64,000 bases of DNA from the NCBI GenBank assembly GCA_035534455.1, contig DATLRV010000055.1:1-64000 (forward strand), read 5' to 3'. The position numbers and the translations under genes are program-made. How positions within the stretch are numbered: the stretch's first letter is position 1; each line of letters begins with the position of its first letter. Positions 15,985 to 24,072 of this stretch are shown here, piece after piece. Below the pieces are notes generated by a model. That model saw only the letters and a list, made by a program, of their open reading frames with translations, ran no database searches and had not been told where the DNA came from. This DNA comes from JAJYVT01 sp035534455. GTDB lineage: Bacteria; Actinomycetota; Acidimicrobiia; Acidimicrobiales; RAAP-2.

Positions 15985-17658
15985 GTGGAGCGGCCGCCGG
16001 TCGAGACGGTGCTGCGGGGGCGCCAGCTCCTGTCCGATCCACGCCTCTCGCACGGGGTCGCGTTCACCCGTGAGGAGCGGGCGGCATTAGGGCTCGTCGG
16101 GCTCCTTCCCCCCGCGGTGCTCACGCTGGACGTGCAGGCGGCGCGGGCCTACGAGCAGTTCTCCGCACAGAAGAGCGACCTCGCGAAGCACGTCTTCCTG
16201 ACCCTCCTGCACGAGCGGATCGAGGTGCTCTACTTCCGGCTTCTCCAGGATCACCTCGCCGAGATGCTGCCCATCGTGTACACGCCGACCGTCGGCGAGG
16301 CGATCCAGCACTTCAGCACGGAGTTCCGGGGGACGCGCGGGGTATACCTGTCCGTCGACCACCCCGACGAGCTCGAGACCTCGCTCGAGGCGGCCGGGCT
16401 CGGGGCCGACGACGTGGACGTCGTGGTCGCGACGGACGGGGAGGCGATCCTCGGGATCGGCGACTGGGGCGTCGGCGGCATCGGCATCTCGATCGGCAAG
16501 CTCTCCGTCTACACCGCGGCGGGTGGCGTCGACCCCGATCGCACGCTGCCCGTCGTGCTCGACGTCGGCACCAACCGGACGAGCCTCCTCGACGACCCGC
16601 TGTATCTCGGGAACCGGCACCCGCGCGTCGACACGCCGGCCTACGACGCCTTCGTCGACGCCTTCGTGCGGACCGCGACCAGCCTCTTCCCGCGGGCGCT
16701 CGTGCACTGGGAGGACCTGGGCGCGGCCAACGCGCACCGGGTGCTCGACCGCTACAAGGACGACTGCCTCACCTTCAACGACGACATCCAGGGGACGGGG
16801 GCGATCGCCCTCGCCGCCGTCCTCGCCGCGCTCGAGACGAGCGGGGAGCACCTTTGCGACCAGCGGGTCGTCATCCACGGCGCGGGAACGGCGGGCATCG
16901 GCATCGCCGAGCAGCTCGCGGCCGCCATCGAGGAAGACGGGGCCCCGGACGGGCGGCGCGCGATCTGGGCGCTGTCGAGCCAGGGACTCCTGTGCGCGTC
17001 CGGCCGGCTCCGAGACTTCCAGCGGCCCTTCGCCCGCCGCGACGACGAGGTCGCCGACTGGTCGAGGGACCACGACGGGCGGATCGACCTCGCCGAGGTC
17101 GTCGCGCGGGTCCACCCGACCGTCCTCATCGGCACCTCAGGACAGGCGGGAAGCTTCTCCGAGGAGATCGTGCGCACGATGGCGTCGCACTGCGAGCGGC
17201 CGGTCGTCATGCCGCTGTCCAACCCGACCTCGCTTTCGGAGGCGGACCCGGCGGACGTGCTGGCATGGAGCGACAGGCGGGCGCTCCTGGCGACGGGGAG
17301 CCCGTTCCGCCCGGTGACGATCGGCGCGGAGACGTTCGAGATCGCCCAGGCCAACAACGCCTTCGTCTTTCCCGGCCTCGGTCTCGGCGCGATCGTCGCC
17401 CAGGCGTCGCGCATCACGCCGGGAATGCTCCGCGCGGCTGCGGTCGCAATCGCCAGCGCCGTCGGTACCCCCACTACGGGTTCCCCGCTCCTGCCGCCCG
17501 TCGGCACGCTGCGACGCGTCTCGGCGGCCGTCGCCGCGGCGGTGGCCGGGGCTGCGGTGGACGACGGCGTCGCCCGACGAGACCCCGGTCGCCTCCACGA
17601 CGCGGTAGCCGGGGCGATGTGGGAGCCGATCTACCGGCCCATCCGCCCCGCGGGATGA
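15985..17658 (+). CDS. NAD-type malic enzyme
   Basis: The enzyme oxidatively decarboxylates malate to pyruvate. The 557 residues match the large bacterial NAD-malic enzymes (MaeA/SfcA type). Visible motifs are PIVYTPTVGEA (catalytic Tyr), SIGKLSVYTAAGG (catalytic Lys), EDLGAANAHRVLDRY and TFNDDIQGTGAI (metal ligands), GAGTAGIGIAEQL (dinucleotide fold) and MPLSNPTS. Large-type architecture and the GAGTAG motif suggest NAD preference, which the sequence alone cannot prove. It stands alone, tail to tail with a CoA-transferase gene. Confidence 0.93.
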   Translation: MERPPVETVLRGRQLLSDPRLSHGVAFTREERAALGLVGLLPPAVLTLDVQAARAYEQFSAQKSDLAKHVFLTLLHERIEVLYFRLLQDHLAEMLPIVYTPTVGEAIQHFSTEFRGTRGVYLSVDHPDELETSLEAAGLGADDVDVVVATDGEAILGIGDWGVGGIGISIGKLSVYTAAGGVDPDRTLPVVLDVGTNRTSLLDDPLYLGNRHPRVDTPAYDAFVDAFVRTATSLFPRALVHWEDLGAANAHRVLDRYKDDCLTFNDDIQGTGAIALAAVLAALETSGEHLCDQRVVIHGAGTAGIGIAEQLAAAIEEDGAPDGRRAIWALSSQGLLCASGRLRDFQRPFARRDDEVADWSRDHDGRIDLAEVVARVHPTVLIGTSGQAGSFSEEIVRTMASHCERPVVMPLSNPTSLSEADPADVLAWSDRRALLATGSPFRPVTIGAETFEIAQANNAFVFPGLGLGAIVAQASRITPGMLRAAAVAIASAVGTPTTGSPLLPPVGTLRRVSAAVAAAVAGAAVDDGVARRDPGRLHDAVAGAMWEPIYRPIRPAG

Positions 17659-17662
17659 GCCG

Positions 17663-17715
17663 ACCGGCCCGCCCCGCGGGCCGAGCCGGTCCGCGGTCGA
17701 CCGCAGCGGCGACGC
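17663..17715. terminator. GC-rich inverted repeats between convergent genes
   Basis: Between the malic enzyme stop and the CoA-transferase stop lie hairpin-forming stretches, CGGCCCG/CGGGCCG near 17665-17683 and a GCGGTCGACCGC palindrome near 17693-17704. No T tract follows, so a role as bidirectional terminator is only possible. Confidence 0.35.
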
Positions 17716-17736
17716 CGATCCCTTCGCGGACCCCCT

Positions 17737-19029
17737 TCAGCCGAGGCCGAGCTCGACTGCGGCCTCCTGCAACCCGGCCCGGGCGTCGGGGTGCGCGGCG
17801 TGCTCGATGATGAGCCTCGCCTGCGCGCGCTGGCTACGGCCGAAGATCTGCGCGATCCCCTGCTCGGTGACGATCGCCGAGTGCTGGAACGAGGTGCTCG
17901 GCGACTCGAGGCGTGCGAGGACCGTGGAGCTCGCCGTCTTCTCGTGCCACGAGCCGAGCGCGATGACGGCCTGGCCCCCCGGCGAGTGGAGCGCGCCCAC
18001 GATGAAGTCCGTCTGCCCGCCGAAGCCGGAGTACACCCGCGGGCCGATGTAGGCGGCGTTCGCCTGCGCGAACAGGTCCACCTGGAGCGCGGTGTTGACC
18101 GACGTCATGCGCGGGCGACGGGCGATGCGACCGGGGTCGTTGCTCGTCTCGGTCCGGACCAGGCGCAGCCGCGGGTTGCGGTCGACCCACTCGTAGAGCT
18201 CGGCGGAACCGAACAGGAACGACGCCACGAGCTCCCGCTCGGGATCGAGCGCACCGGCACGCTCGAGCGCGAGCACGCCGTCGCTCACCATCTCGGACCA
18301 CACCCCGAGGCCGCGCCGTCCGGCAAGGGCGCCGAGCGTGGCGTCCGGGATCGCACCGATCCCGACCTGGAGGGTCGAGCCGTCGGCCACGAGCGACGCC
18401 ACGTGCTCACCGATCGCACGGGACCCGCCTCCCGGCGCGGGCGGCGCCGGTGACACCAGCTCTTCTTCCGCCTCGATCGCGAGGTCGACGAGATCGACGT
18501 CGAGCTCGGCGTCGCCGAGCGTCCTCGGCATCCGGGGGTTCAGCTGCGCGACCACGAGGCCGCCACGAGCCCGCGCCTGCTCGACGGCGGCGACCAGAAT
18601 GTTCACCTCGATGCCGAGTGACACGGACCCGTTCTCGGCAGGTGCCGTGTGGAGGAGGACGACGTCGGGCGGTCGGACTCGCTCGAAGAGCTGCGGCACG
18701 AGCGACAGCCGCATCGGGAGGTAGTCGAGCCGGCTCGCCGCGTGCGGCGAGGAGGGGCGCATCCCCGGCCCGACGAAGGGGGTCTCGTGGACGACTCCGC
18801 TGCGCTCGGGGACCGGCGGCTGGGCGTTGATCATGAAGAGCCGGTACCGCTCGACCGAGGCGTCGAAGAGCTCGAGGAGGCGCCGCGGCGTCCCGAAGTT
18901 GCCGCCGACGACCGCACGCGGCAGGTCGTCAGACCGATGGGCCTCGCCCTGCGGTCGCGGGCTCCGCGCGGCGCGGGCCCCCAGGGCGGCCAGCCGGTCG
19001 GCGAGCTCGCGTTCGGACACCCGCCGCAC
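17737..19029 (-). CDS. acetyl-CoA hydrolase/transferase family protein
   Basis: The 430-residue product belongs to the class I CoA-transferase family that includes 4-hydroxybutyrate and acetate CoA-transferases. It has the substrate motif LQVGIGAIPDATLGAL, the catalytic Glu region GVWSEMVSDGVLALE, SGFGGQTDFIVGA and the C-terminal AIVTEQGIAQIFGRS. The substrate cannot be read from sequence. GTG at 19029 lies 21 bases after rpe, and it is the last gene of the long minus-strand block. Confidence 0.85.
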   Translation of the reverse strand: MRRVSERELADRLAALGARAARSPRPQGEAHRSDDLPRAVVGGNFGTPRRLLELFDASVERYRLFMINAQPPVPERSGVVHETPFVGPGMRPSSPHAASRLDYLPMRLSLVPQLFERVRPPDVVLLHTAPAENGSVSLGIEVNILVAAVEQARARGGLVVAQLNPRMPRTLGDAELDVDLVDLAIEAEEELVSPAPPAPGGGSRAIGEHVASLVADGSTLQVGIGAIPDATLGALAGRRGLGVWSEMVSDGVLALERAGALDPERELVASFLFGSAELYEWVDRNPRLRLVRTETSNDPGRIARRPRMTSVNTALQVDLFAQANAAYIGPRVYSGFGGQTDFIVGALHSPGGQAVIALGSWHEKTASSTVLARLESPSTSFQHSAIVTEQGIAQIFGRSQRAQARLIIEHAAHPDARAGLQEAAVELGLG

Positions 19030-19050
19030 AGCGTCGCCCGTCCTCGAAAC

Positions 19051-19740
19051 TCAGACGCGAGCGCGCGCCCGGACCGCGGCGCGGATCTCCTCGATCGCGT
19101 CCCAGGGCCGGTCCGCGCCGAACACGGCCGAGCCAGCGACAAAGACGTTGGCGCCGGCTGCGGCGGCCCTCGGCGCGGTCTCGCGGTCGATGCCGCCGTC
19201 CACCTCGAGGTCCACGGCGAGCTGCCGTTCGTCGAGCGCGCGCCGCACCCGCTCGACCTTCCCGAGCACCTCGGCCATGAACGCTTGTCCGCCGAACCCG
19301 GGAAACACCGTCATGCACAGCACGAGGTCCACCTTGTCGAGGTAGGGCTCGAGGTCCTCGAACGGCGTATCGGGGTTCGCCGCGAGACCCACCCGCAGGC
19401 CGAGCCGGCGGCACTCTTCGACCAGCTCGCCGGTGCGCCCGACCTCGACGTGGACCGTGCAGCCGTCGGCACCGGCGTCCCGGAACGCCTCGAGGTAGTC
19501 GCCGGGGTCGGTCATCATGAGGTGGCAGTCGAAGTAGAGCCCCGAGTGCTTGCGCAGCGACGCGACCACCGGCGGCCCGATCGTGAGGTTCGGGACGAAG
19601 TGCGCGTCCATGACGTCGACGTGGAGCCAGTCGGCGACGTTGGCCACCTCGCCCACCGCCTCGGCCAAGCTCCCGAAGTCGGCGGAGAGGAGCGACGGCG
19701 CCATCTTCAACGAGCGCGGCGTGCCGCAGTCCCGTTTCAC
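19051..19740 (-). CDS. rpe: ribulose-phosphate 3-epimerase
   Basis: Rpe interconverts ribulose-5-P and xylulose-5-P in the pentose phosphate pathway. The TIM-barrel signature is complete: APSLLSADFGSL, WLHVDVMDAHFVPNLTIGP, FDCHLMMTDP, MTVFPGFGGQAFM and LEVDGGIDRETAP. 229 residues is normal. GTG 19740 is chosen because a TAGGCT box lies 7 bases upstream, overlapping the fmt stop; ATG 19704 would remove 12 residues. Its place after fmt-def-priA is common in actinobacteria. Confidence 0.96.
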   Translation of the reverse strand: MKRDCGTPRSLKMAPSLLSADFGSLAEAVGEVANVADWLHVDVMDAHFVPNLTIGPPVVASLRKHSGLYFDCHLMMTDPGDYLEAFRDAGADGCTVHVEVGRTGELVEECRRLGLRVGLAANPDTPFEDLEPYLDKVDLVLCMTVFPGFGGQAFMAEVLGKVERVRRALDERQLAVDLEVDGGIDRETAPRAAAAGANVFVAGSAVFGADRPWDAIEEIRAAVRARARV

Positions 19741-19747
19741 GGCGACC

Positions 19748-19753
19748 AGCCTA
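19748..19753 (-). promoter_or_regulatory. -10 box TAGGCT overlapping the fmt stop
   Basis: The TAG stop codon of fmt is the start of TAGGCT, followed by 7 bases and the GTG start of rpe. An internal leaderless promoter is likely. The same ten bases TAGGCTGGTC precede def. Confidence 0.5.
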
Positions 19754-20692
19754 GGAGTCGCCGAGCCGCTCGCCGGTGACCGGTCGAGCGCCGCGACGCC
19801 ATTCGGCCGCCGCCATCGGCGCGCGTCCCTCGGGCTGGACGCGGCGGAGTCGGAGAAGGCCTGTCCCGGTCACCACCGCCTCCCCCGTGAGCGTGCCCGG
19901 GGGCCCCGGCGCGCCACCGCCTCCCCCCGGCACGCCACCGCCGGCCCCCCGTGCCTGGGGGCGCGCCACGGCCACCTCGGCGTCGAGCACCAGGAGTCGC
20001 CGGCCGCGCCACGTCGTCCACGCACGGTCGAGCCGGACCGCCGCCGCGAGATCCGCGGCAGGGCGCGTCCATGTGAGCCGAAGCTCGGCGGGGTCCAGCT
20101 TCTTTGCGTAGGTGGGCTCGCCGCGCTGGGGCTCGGGGGTGCCGAGCGGTCCGGCCAGCACGCCGACGAGCAGCCTCGTCCCCACCGACACCAGCCGGTC
20201 CCGAAGTGGTCCCAGGTGCTCGCCGGGCTCGATCGCCACCTCCTCGCGCGCGTACACAGGCCCGGTGTCGACGTCCGGCTCGAGCGCCATGACGCACACG
20301 CCCGTCGTGGCGTCCCCCGCGAGGATGGCGCGCTCGACGGGCGCGGCGCCACGCCAGCGCGGCAGCAACGAGAAGTGGAGGTTCACCATCGGGAGCTGTT
20401 CGAGCAGCCGCGCCGGGATGATGCGCCCGTACGCCACGACGACGCCGAGCTCGGCCCCGGCGGAGGCGGCGGCGGCGAGGTCGTGGGCGACGGGGAGGCA
20501 CAGGCGCTGAGCTTCGGCCTTCACCGCGCTCGACGAGGGGGCGGCGCCTCTGGCACGGCGACGGTCCGGACGGGTGACCACGAGGCGCACGTCGTGGCCC
20601 GACTCGACGAGCGCGCGCAGCGGCGGCACCGCGGCGTCGGGGGTGCCGAGGTAGACGAGGCTGCGGACCGCGGCCGCCGTCCCTCGGCTCAG
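19751..20692 (-). CDS. fmt: methionyl-tRNA formyltransferase, probable CTG start
   Basis: Fmt formylates initiator Met-tRNA. The start region VRSLVYLGTPDAAVPPLRALV, the catalytic NLHFSLLPRWRGAAPVERAI (Asn and His) and ALEPDVDTGPVY (Asp) are intact. An insert rich in Gly/Pro (GAGGGVPGGGGGAPGPPG) sits in the C-terminal barrel. No ATG, GTG or TTG lies near the family's start, but CTG at 20692 overlaps the def stop as CTGA and gives 313 residues, the normal length. The alternative is a start far inside def, which would add a nonsense Arg-rich tail. Confidence 0.93.
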   Translation of the reverse strand: MSRGTAAAVRSLVYLGTPDAAVPPLRALVESGHDVRLVVTRPDRRRARGAAPSSSAVKAEAQRLCLPVAHDLAAAASAGAELGVVVAYGRIIPARLLEQLPMVNLHFSLLPRWRGAAPVERAILAGDATTGVCVMALEPDVDTGPVYAREEVAIEPGEHLGPLRDRLVSVGTRLLVGVLAGPLGTPEPQRGEPTYAKKLDPAELRLTWTRPAADLAAAVRLDRAWTTWRGRRLLVLDAEVAVARPQARGAGGGVPGGGGGAPGPPGTLTGEAVVTGTGLLRLRRVQPEGRAPMAAAEWRRGARPVTGERLGDS

Positions 20693-21174
20693 CCGGCGAG
20701 CACGCGGGCGCGGAGGACCTTCAGCGCCTCGCGTCGCTGGTCGTCGTCGAGGCGCTCGAGCAGGAGGGTGCCGTCGAGATGGTCCACCTCGTGCTGGAAG
20801 ACGCGCCCCAGGTACTCCTCCGCGTCGATCGACAGCTCGTTGCCCTCGAGGTCGAGGCCGACGAGGTGCACGCGGTTCGGTCGGACGATCGTCCAGCTGA
20901 GGCCCGGCACCGACAGGCAGCCTTCCTCGAACGCCCACTCCCCCGCCGTCTCGGTGATCCGGGGGTTGATGACGACCTCGGGGCCTTCGCCGACGTCGTA
21001 GACGAACAGCCGCCGTTGCACGCCGACCTGGTTGGCGGCGAGGCCGACGCCCGGGGCCGCGTACATGGTCTCGAGCATGTCGTCGACGAGTTTCGCCACT
21101 CTGCCGTCGATCTCCTCGACGTCCTTCGTCTTCTGCTTGAGCACGGGGTCACCGTACGTGCGGACTGTGAGCAC
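20689..21174 (-). CDS. def: peptide deformylase
   Basis: Def removes the formyl group from new proteins. The three metal motifs are present: GVGLAANQVG, EGCLSVPG (Cys ligand) and QHEVDHLDG (two His ligands and catalytic Glu). The GTG at 21174 gives 161 residues and has TAGGCT 7 bases upstream, overlapping the priA stop. It pairs functionally with fmt, which overlaps its end. Confidence 0.97.
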   Translation of the reverse strand: MLTVRTYGDPVLKQKTKDVEEIDGRVAKLVDDMLETMYAAPGVGLAANQVGVQRRLFVYDVGEGPEVVINPRITETAGEWAFEEGCLSVPGLSWTIVRPNRVHLVGLDLEGNELSIDAEEYLGRVFQHEVDHLDGTLLLERLDDDQRREALKVLRARVLAG

Positions 21175-21181
21175 CCTGACC

Positions 21182-21187
21182 AGCCTA
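21182..21187 (-). promoter_or_regulatory. -10 box TAGGCT overlapping the priA stop
   Basis: The priA stop TAG begins TAGGCT, 7 bases before the GTG of def; a leaderless promoter inside the operon is likely. Confidence 0.5.
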
Positions 21188-22885
21188 GACGTCCAACGGG
21201 TCGATCCCGACTCCGCCGCGCAGCAGCGCGACGGCGTCACAGAGCACCCGGTGGTCGGGCGCGCGCACGAGCCAGCGACCCGGCTCGAGCGGCGACACCT
21301 CCACACCCTCGCCCCCAAGTGCCGGCCGCGCGTCCGACCGCACGGTGGCGAGCGCGCTGAACGGCGGCAGGCGAAGGTCGTGGCGCAGATCGAGGTCTGT
21401 GCACAGATCCGGGTCCCCGGCGACCGCGGCCCGCAGCACCTCGTGGTCGGGAAGCCGGGTCTGGACCATCACGACACCCGGGTCCCGGCGGCCGGGCGAC
21501 TCCCGCCCGCCCACCAGCCGCCCCGCCCGCGCCACCAACGCGAGCGCTTCTTCGCCGGCAACGAAGCGGGGGGCGAGGAGGTGCTGGTCGAAGTCCAAGA
21601 AGGCGACCGCGCCAGCGTGGCGCACCCGGTGCAGCACCGCTTCGGTGCCGACGAGGGCGGCGGTGCCGGGCAGCGCCTCGTGCCCTGGACGGCCGGACAC
21701 CTCGCCCACTGGCACGCCCAGAAGCGCCTCGAGCTCGTCGCGCACCCGGGCGACGCCCTGGCGCAGGACCTTCATGCGGACCGCCCCACACGCCGCGCAC
21801 ACGACGGGGCGGTCCTCCCCGCAGCCCCTGCAGTGCAGGACCTCTTCGGCCGACTCGACCGCCCGGCCGCACACTGCGCACCGGGCGAGCGCGCCGCACG
21901 CCGCGCACTTGAGCAACCGCGCGCGGCCCGTGCGGTTGAGCACGCAGACGAGCCGCTCCCCCGCCCCGAGCGTGCGGCGGGCGAGGTGGACGAGCTCGTC
22001 GGACAGGATCCCGGTGCGGGGGTCCGCCCCCCGCCGGTCGACGACGTTGAGCGCCGGCCAACCTGCCCGCTCCGCCGAGCGTTCCGGAGCGGCGACGGGT
22101 CCGTAGCGGACCCGCTGCACCGCGGTCGGGCACGGCGAGACCAGCACGCACGGTGCGCCGTCCCGCGCGGCGCGCTCCGCGACGACGACGGACGCGTCGT
22201 AGCGGTCGTGGTAGTCGTGCGCGTCCAGCACCACGGCGGCGCCGAGCGCCGCGACGGGTGCCCACGCCGTCGCTCTCGACCCGACGACGACCGGCCACCC
22301 CGCGGCGGCCTGTGCCCAGTCGGACGCGACGTCGATCCCGCGGGCGCGCAGCCGCCGGGCGAGCCGGTCCGCCCAGCCGCTGCTCGGCGCGAGGACGAGC
22401 GCGGGGCGGCCCGCGGCCTCGGACGCTCCGAGCACCTCGAGGACGACGGCAAGCAGGTCGTCGGCGGGTGGGACCCTGCGCAACGTCACTCCCGGGCCGA
22501 GCGCGGCGCCGGGCGCTCCTTCGCCGGCGCCGGGCGCTCGCGGTGCGCGCAGGGGTGCTCGAGGGAGGGACCAGACGTTGCGCTCGGGCGACGCGGTGCG
22601 AAGGAGGGTCGCGACCGGCATCGCAAAGCGCCAGGCACCCCATTCGGCGAGCGAAAGGACGGCGGGCGGCGGCCCCCAGCCGGACACCCCGGTGATCTCG
22701 CGCACCTCGACGTCCGGAGGCGGCGTGACCCCGCACTCGGTGACCCATGCGCCGACCCGTCGCCCGTGGAACGGGACGCGCACGCGCGCGCCGGGGCGCA
22801 CGTCCGCCTGCCAGCGCTCGGGGACCGCGTAGTCGAAACGCCGCCGGCTCACCGCCGGCACGTCCGGGATGACGCGGACGATCAG
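21185..22885 (-). CDS. priA: PriA-like primosomal protein N', helicase motifs degenerate
   Basis: PriA restarts stalled replication forks. The 566-residue protein has the N-terminal DNA-binding domain (IPDVPAVSRRRFDYAVPERW and VRVPFHGRRVGAWVTE) and the zinc-binding core with four Cys pairs (CAACGALARCAVCG, CRGCG, CAACG). The helicase core is altered: instead of a Walker A lysine there is LVLAPSSGWADRLARRL, and DEEH has become DAHD, so ATP hydrolysis is unlikely, as in other actinobacterial PriA proteins. CTG at 22885 overlaps the metK stop as CTGA; no standard start is suitable. Confidence 0.88.
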   Translation of the reverse strand: MIVRVIPDVPAVSRRRFDYAVPERWQADVRPGARVRVPFHGRRVGAWVTECGVTPPPDVEVREITGVSGWGPPPAVLSLAEWGAWRFAMPVATLLRTASPERNVWSLPRAPLRAPRAPGAGEGAPGAALGPGVTLRRVPPADDLLAVVLEVLGASEAAGRPALVLAPSSGWADRLARRLRARGIDVASDWAQAAAGWPVVVGSRATAWAPVAALGAAVVLDAHDYHDRYDASVVVAERAARDGAPCVLVSPCPTAVQRVRYGPVAAPERSAERAGWPALNVVDRRGADPRTGILSDELVHLARRTLGAGERLVCVLNRTGRARLLKCAACGALARCAVCGRAVESAEEVLHCRGCGEDRPVVCAACGAVRMKVLRQGVARVRDELEALLGVPVGEVSGRPGHEALPGTAALVGTEAVLHRVRHAGAVAFLDFDQHLLAPRFVAGEEALALVARAGRLVGGRESPGRRDPGVVMVQTRLPDHEVLRAAVAGDPDLCTDLDLRHDLRLPPFSALATVRSDARPALGGEGVEVSPLEPGRWLVRAPDHRVLCDAVALLRGGVGIDPLDV

Positions 22886-24072
22886 AGACCCAGCGTGCGG
22901 CGAAGCTCGTCCACCTTCGGCGTCTGCTCCCAGGTGAACTCCTTGTCGCTGCGGCCGAAGTGGCCGTAGCTGGCGGTGCGACGGTAGATCGGCCGGCGCA
23001 GGTCGAGGTCGCGGATGATCGCCGCGGGTCGGAGGTCGAAGAGCTCGGCGATCGCGCCGACGATCCGCTCGGGATCGACCGCCTCGGTGCCAAAGGTGTC
23101 GAGGGAGAGCGACACCGGACGCGCCACGCCGATGGCGTAGGCGACCTGGAGCTCGCAGCGGCGCGCCGCACCCGAGGCCACGATGTGCTTGGCGACCCAA
23201 CGCGCTGCGTACGCGGCGGAGCGGTCGACCTTGGAGGGGTCCTTGCCCGAGAACGCGCCGCCACCATGGCGCGCCATGCCTCCGTAGGTGTCGACGATGA
23301 TCTTGCGGCCCGTGAGCCCTGCGTCCGCGTGCGGGCCGCCGAGCTCGAAGCGACCGGTCGGGTTCGCGAGGAGCTTCATGTTCTCCGTCTCGAGGTCCCT
23401 CGGAAGCAGCGGGTGCACGACGTGCTCGCTCAGGTCCGGCAACAGGAGCGTGTCGAGGTCGATCCCCGGCTGGTGCTGCGTCGAGATGAGCACCGTGTCG
23501 ATGCCGACGGGGCGCAGGCCGTCGTAGACGACGCTCACCTGGGTCTTCCCGTCGGGGCGCAGGTACGGCAGCACGCCGACGCGCCGGACCTGGCTGAGCC
23601 GCTGCGACAGGCGGTGGGCGAGCCAGATGGGCATCGGCATGAGGTCGGGCGTCTCGTCGCAGGCGTAGCCGAACATCATCCCCTGGTCGCCCGCGCCCTG
23701 GGCGTTGAGCTGGTCCTCGCCGCCGGCGCCGCTGCGGAGCTCGAATGCGGCGTCGACGCCGCGGGCGATGTCGGGCGACTGGCCGTCGAGCGCGACCATC
23801 ACCCCGCACGTGTGGCCGTTGAACCCGTGCGCGTCGTTGTCATAGCCGATGTCCGTGATGACGCCGCGCACGATCGTGGGGATGTCGACGTACGTGTCGG
23901 TCGTAACCTCGCCGGCCACGACGACGAGACCCGTCGTGAGCAGCGTCTCGCAGGCGACCCGGCTCATCGGGTCCTTCTCCAGCAGCGCGTCGAGGACTGC
24001 GTCCGAGATCTGGTCGGCGATCTTGTCGGGGTGGCCCTCGGTGACCGACTCCGAGGTGAACGTGGTTCTCAT
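22882..24072 (-). CDS. metK: S-adenosylmethionine synthetase
   Basis: MetK makes SAM from methionine and ATP in the cytoplasm. The 396 residues include SVTEGHPDKIADQISDAVLD near the start, the hexapeptide-like VMVALDGQSPDIARGVD, GAGDQGMMFGYACDETP and the P-loop GGGAFSGKDPSKVDRS. The ATG overlaps the coaBC stop as ATGA. No SAM riboswitch is needed or seen because it is inside an operon. Confidence 0.98.
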   Translation of the reverse strand: MRTTFTSESVTEGHPDKIADQISDAVLDALLEKDPMSRVACETLLTTGLVVVAGEVTTDTYVDIPTIVRGVITDIGYDNDAHGFNGHTCGVMVALDGQSPDIARGVDAAFELRSGAGGEDQLNAQGAGDQGMMFGYACDETPDLMPMPIWLAHRLSQRLSQVRRVGVLPYLRPDGKTQVSVVYDGLRPVGIDTVLISTQHQPGIDLDTLLLPDLSEHVVHPLLPRDLETENMKLLANPTGRFELGGPHADAGLTGRKIIVDTYGGMARHGGGAFSGKDPSKVDRSAAYAARWVAKHIVASGAARRCELQVAYAIGVARPVSLSLDTFGTEAVDPERIVGAIAELFDLRPAAIIRDLDLRRPIYRRTASYGHFGRSDKEFTWEQTPKVDELRRTLGL

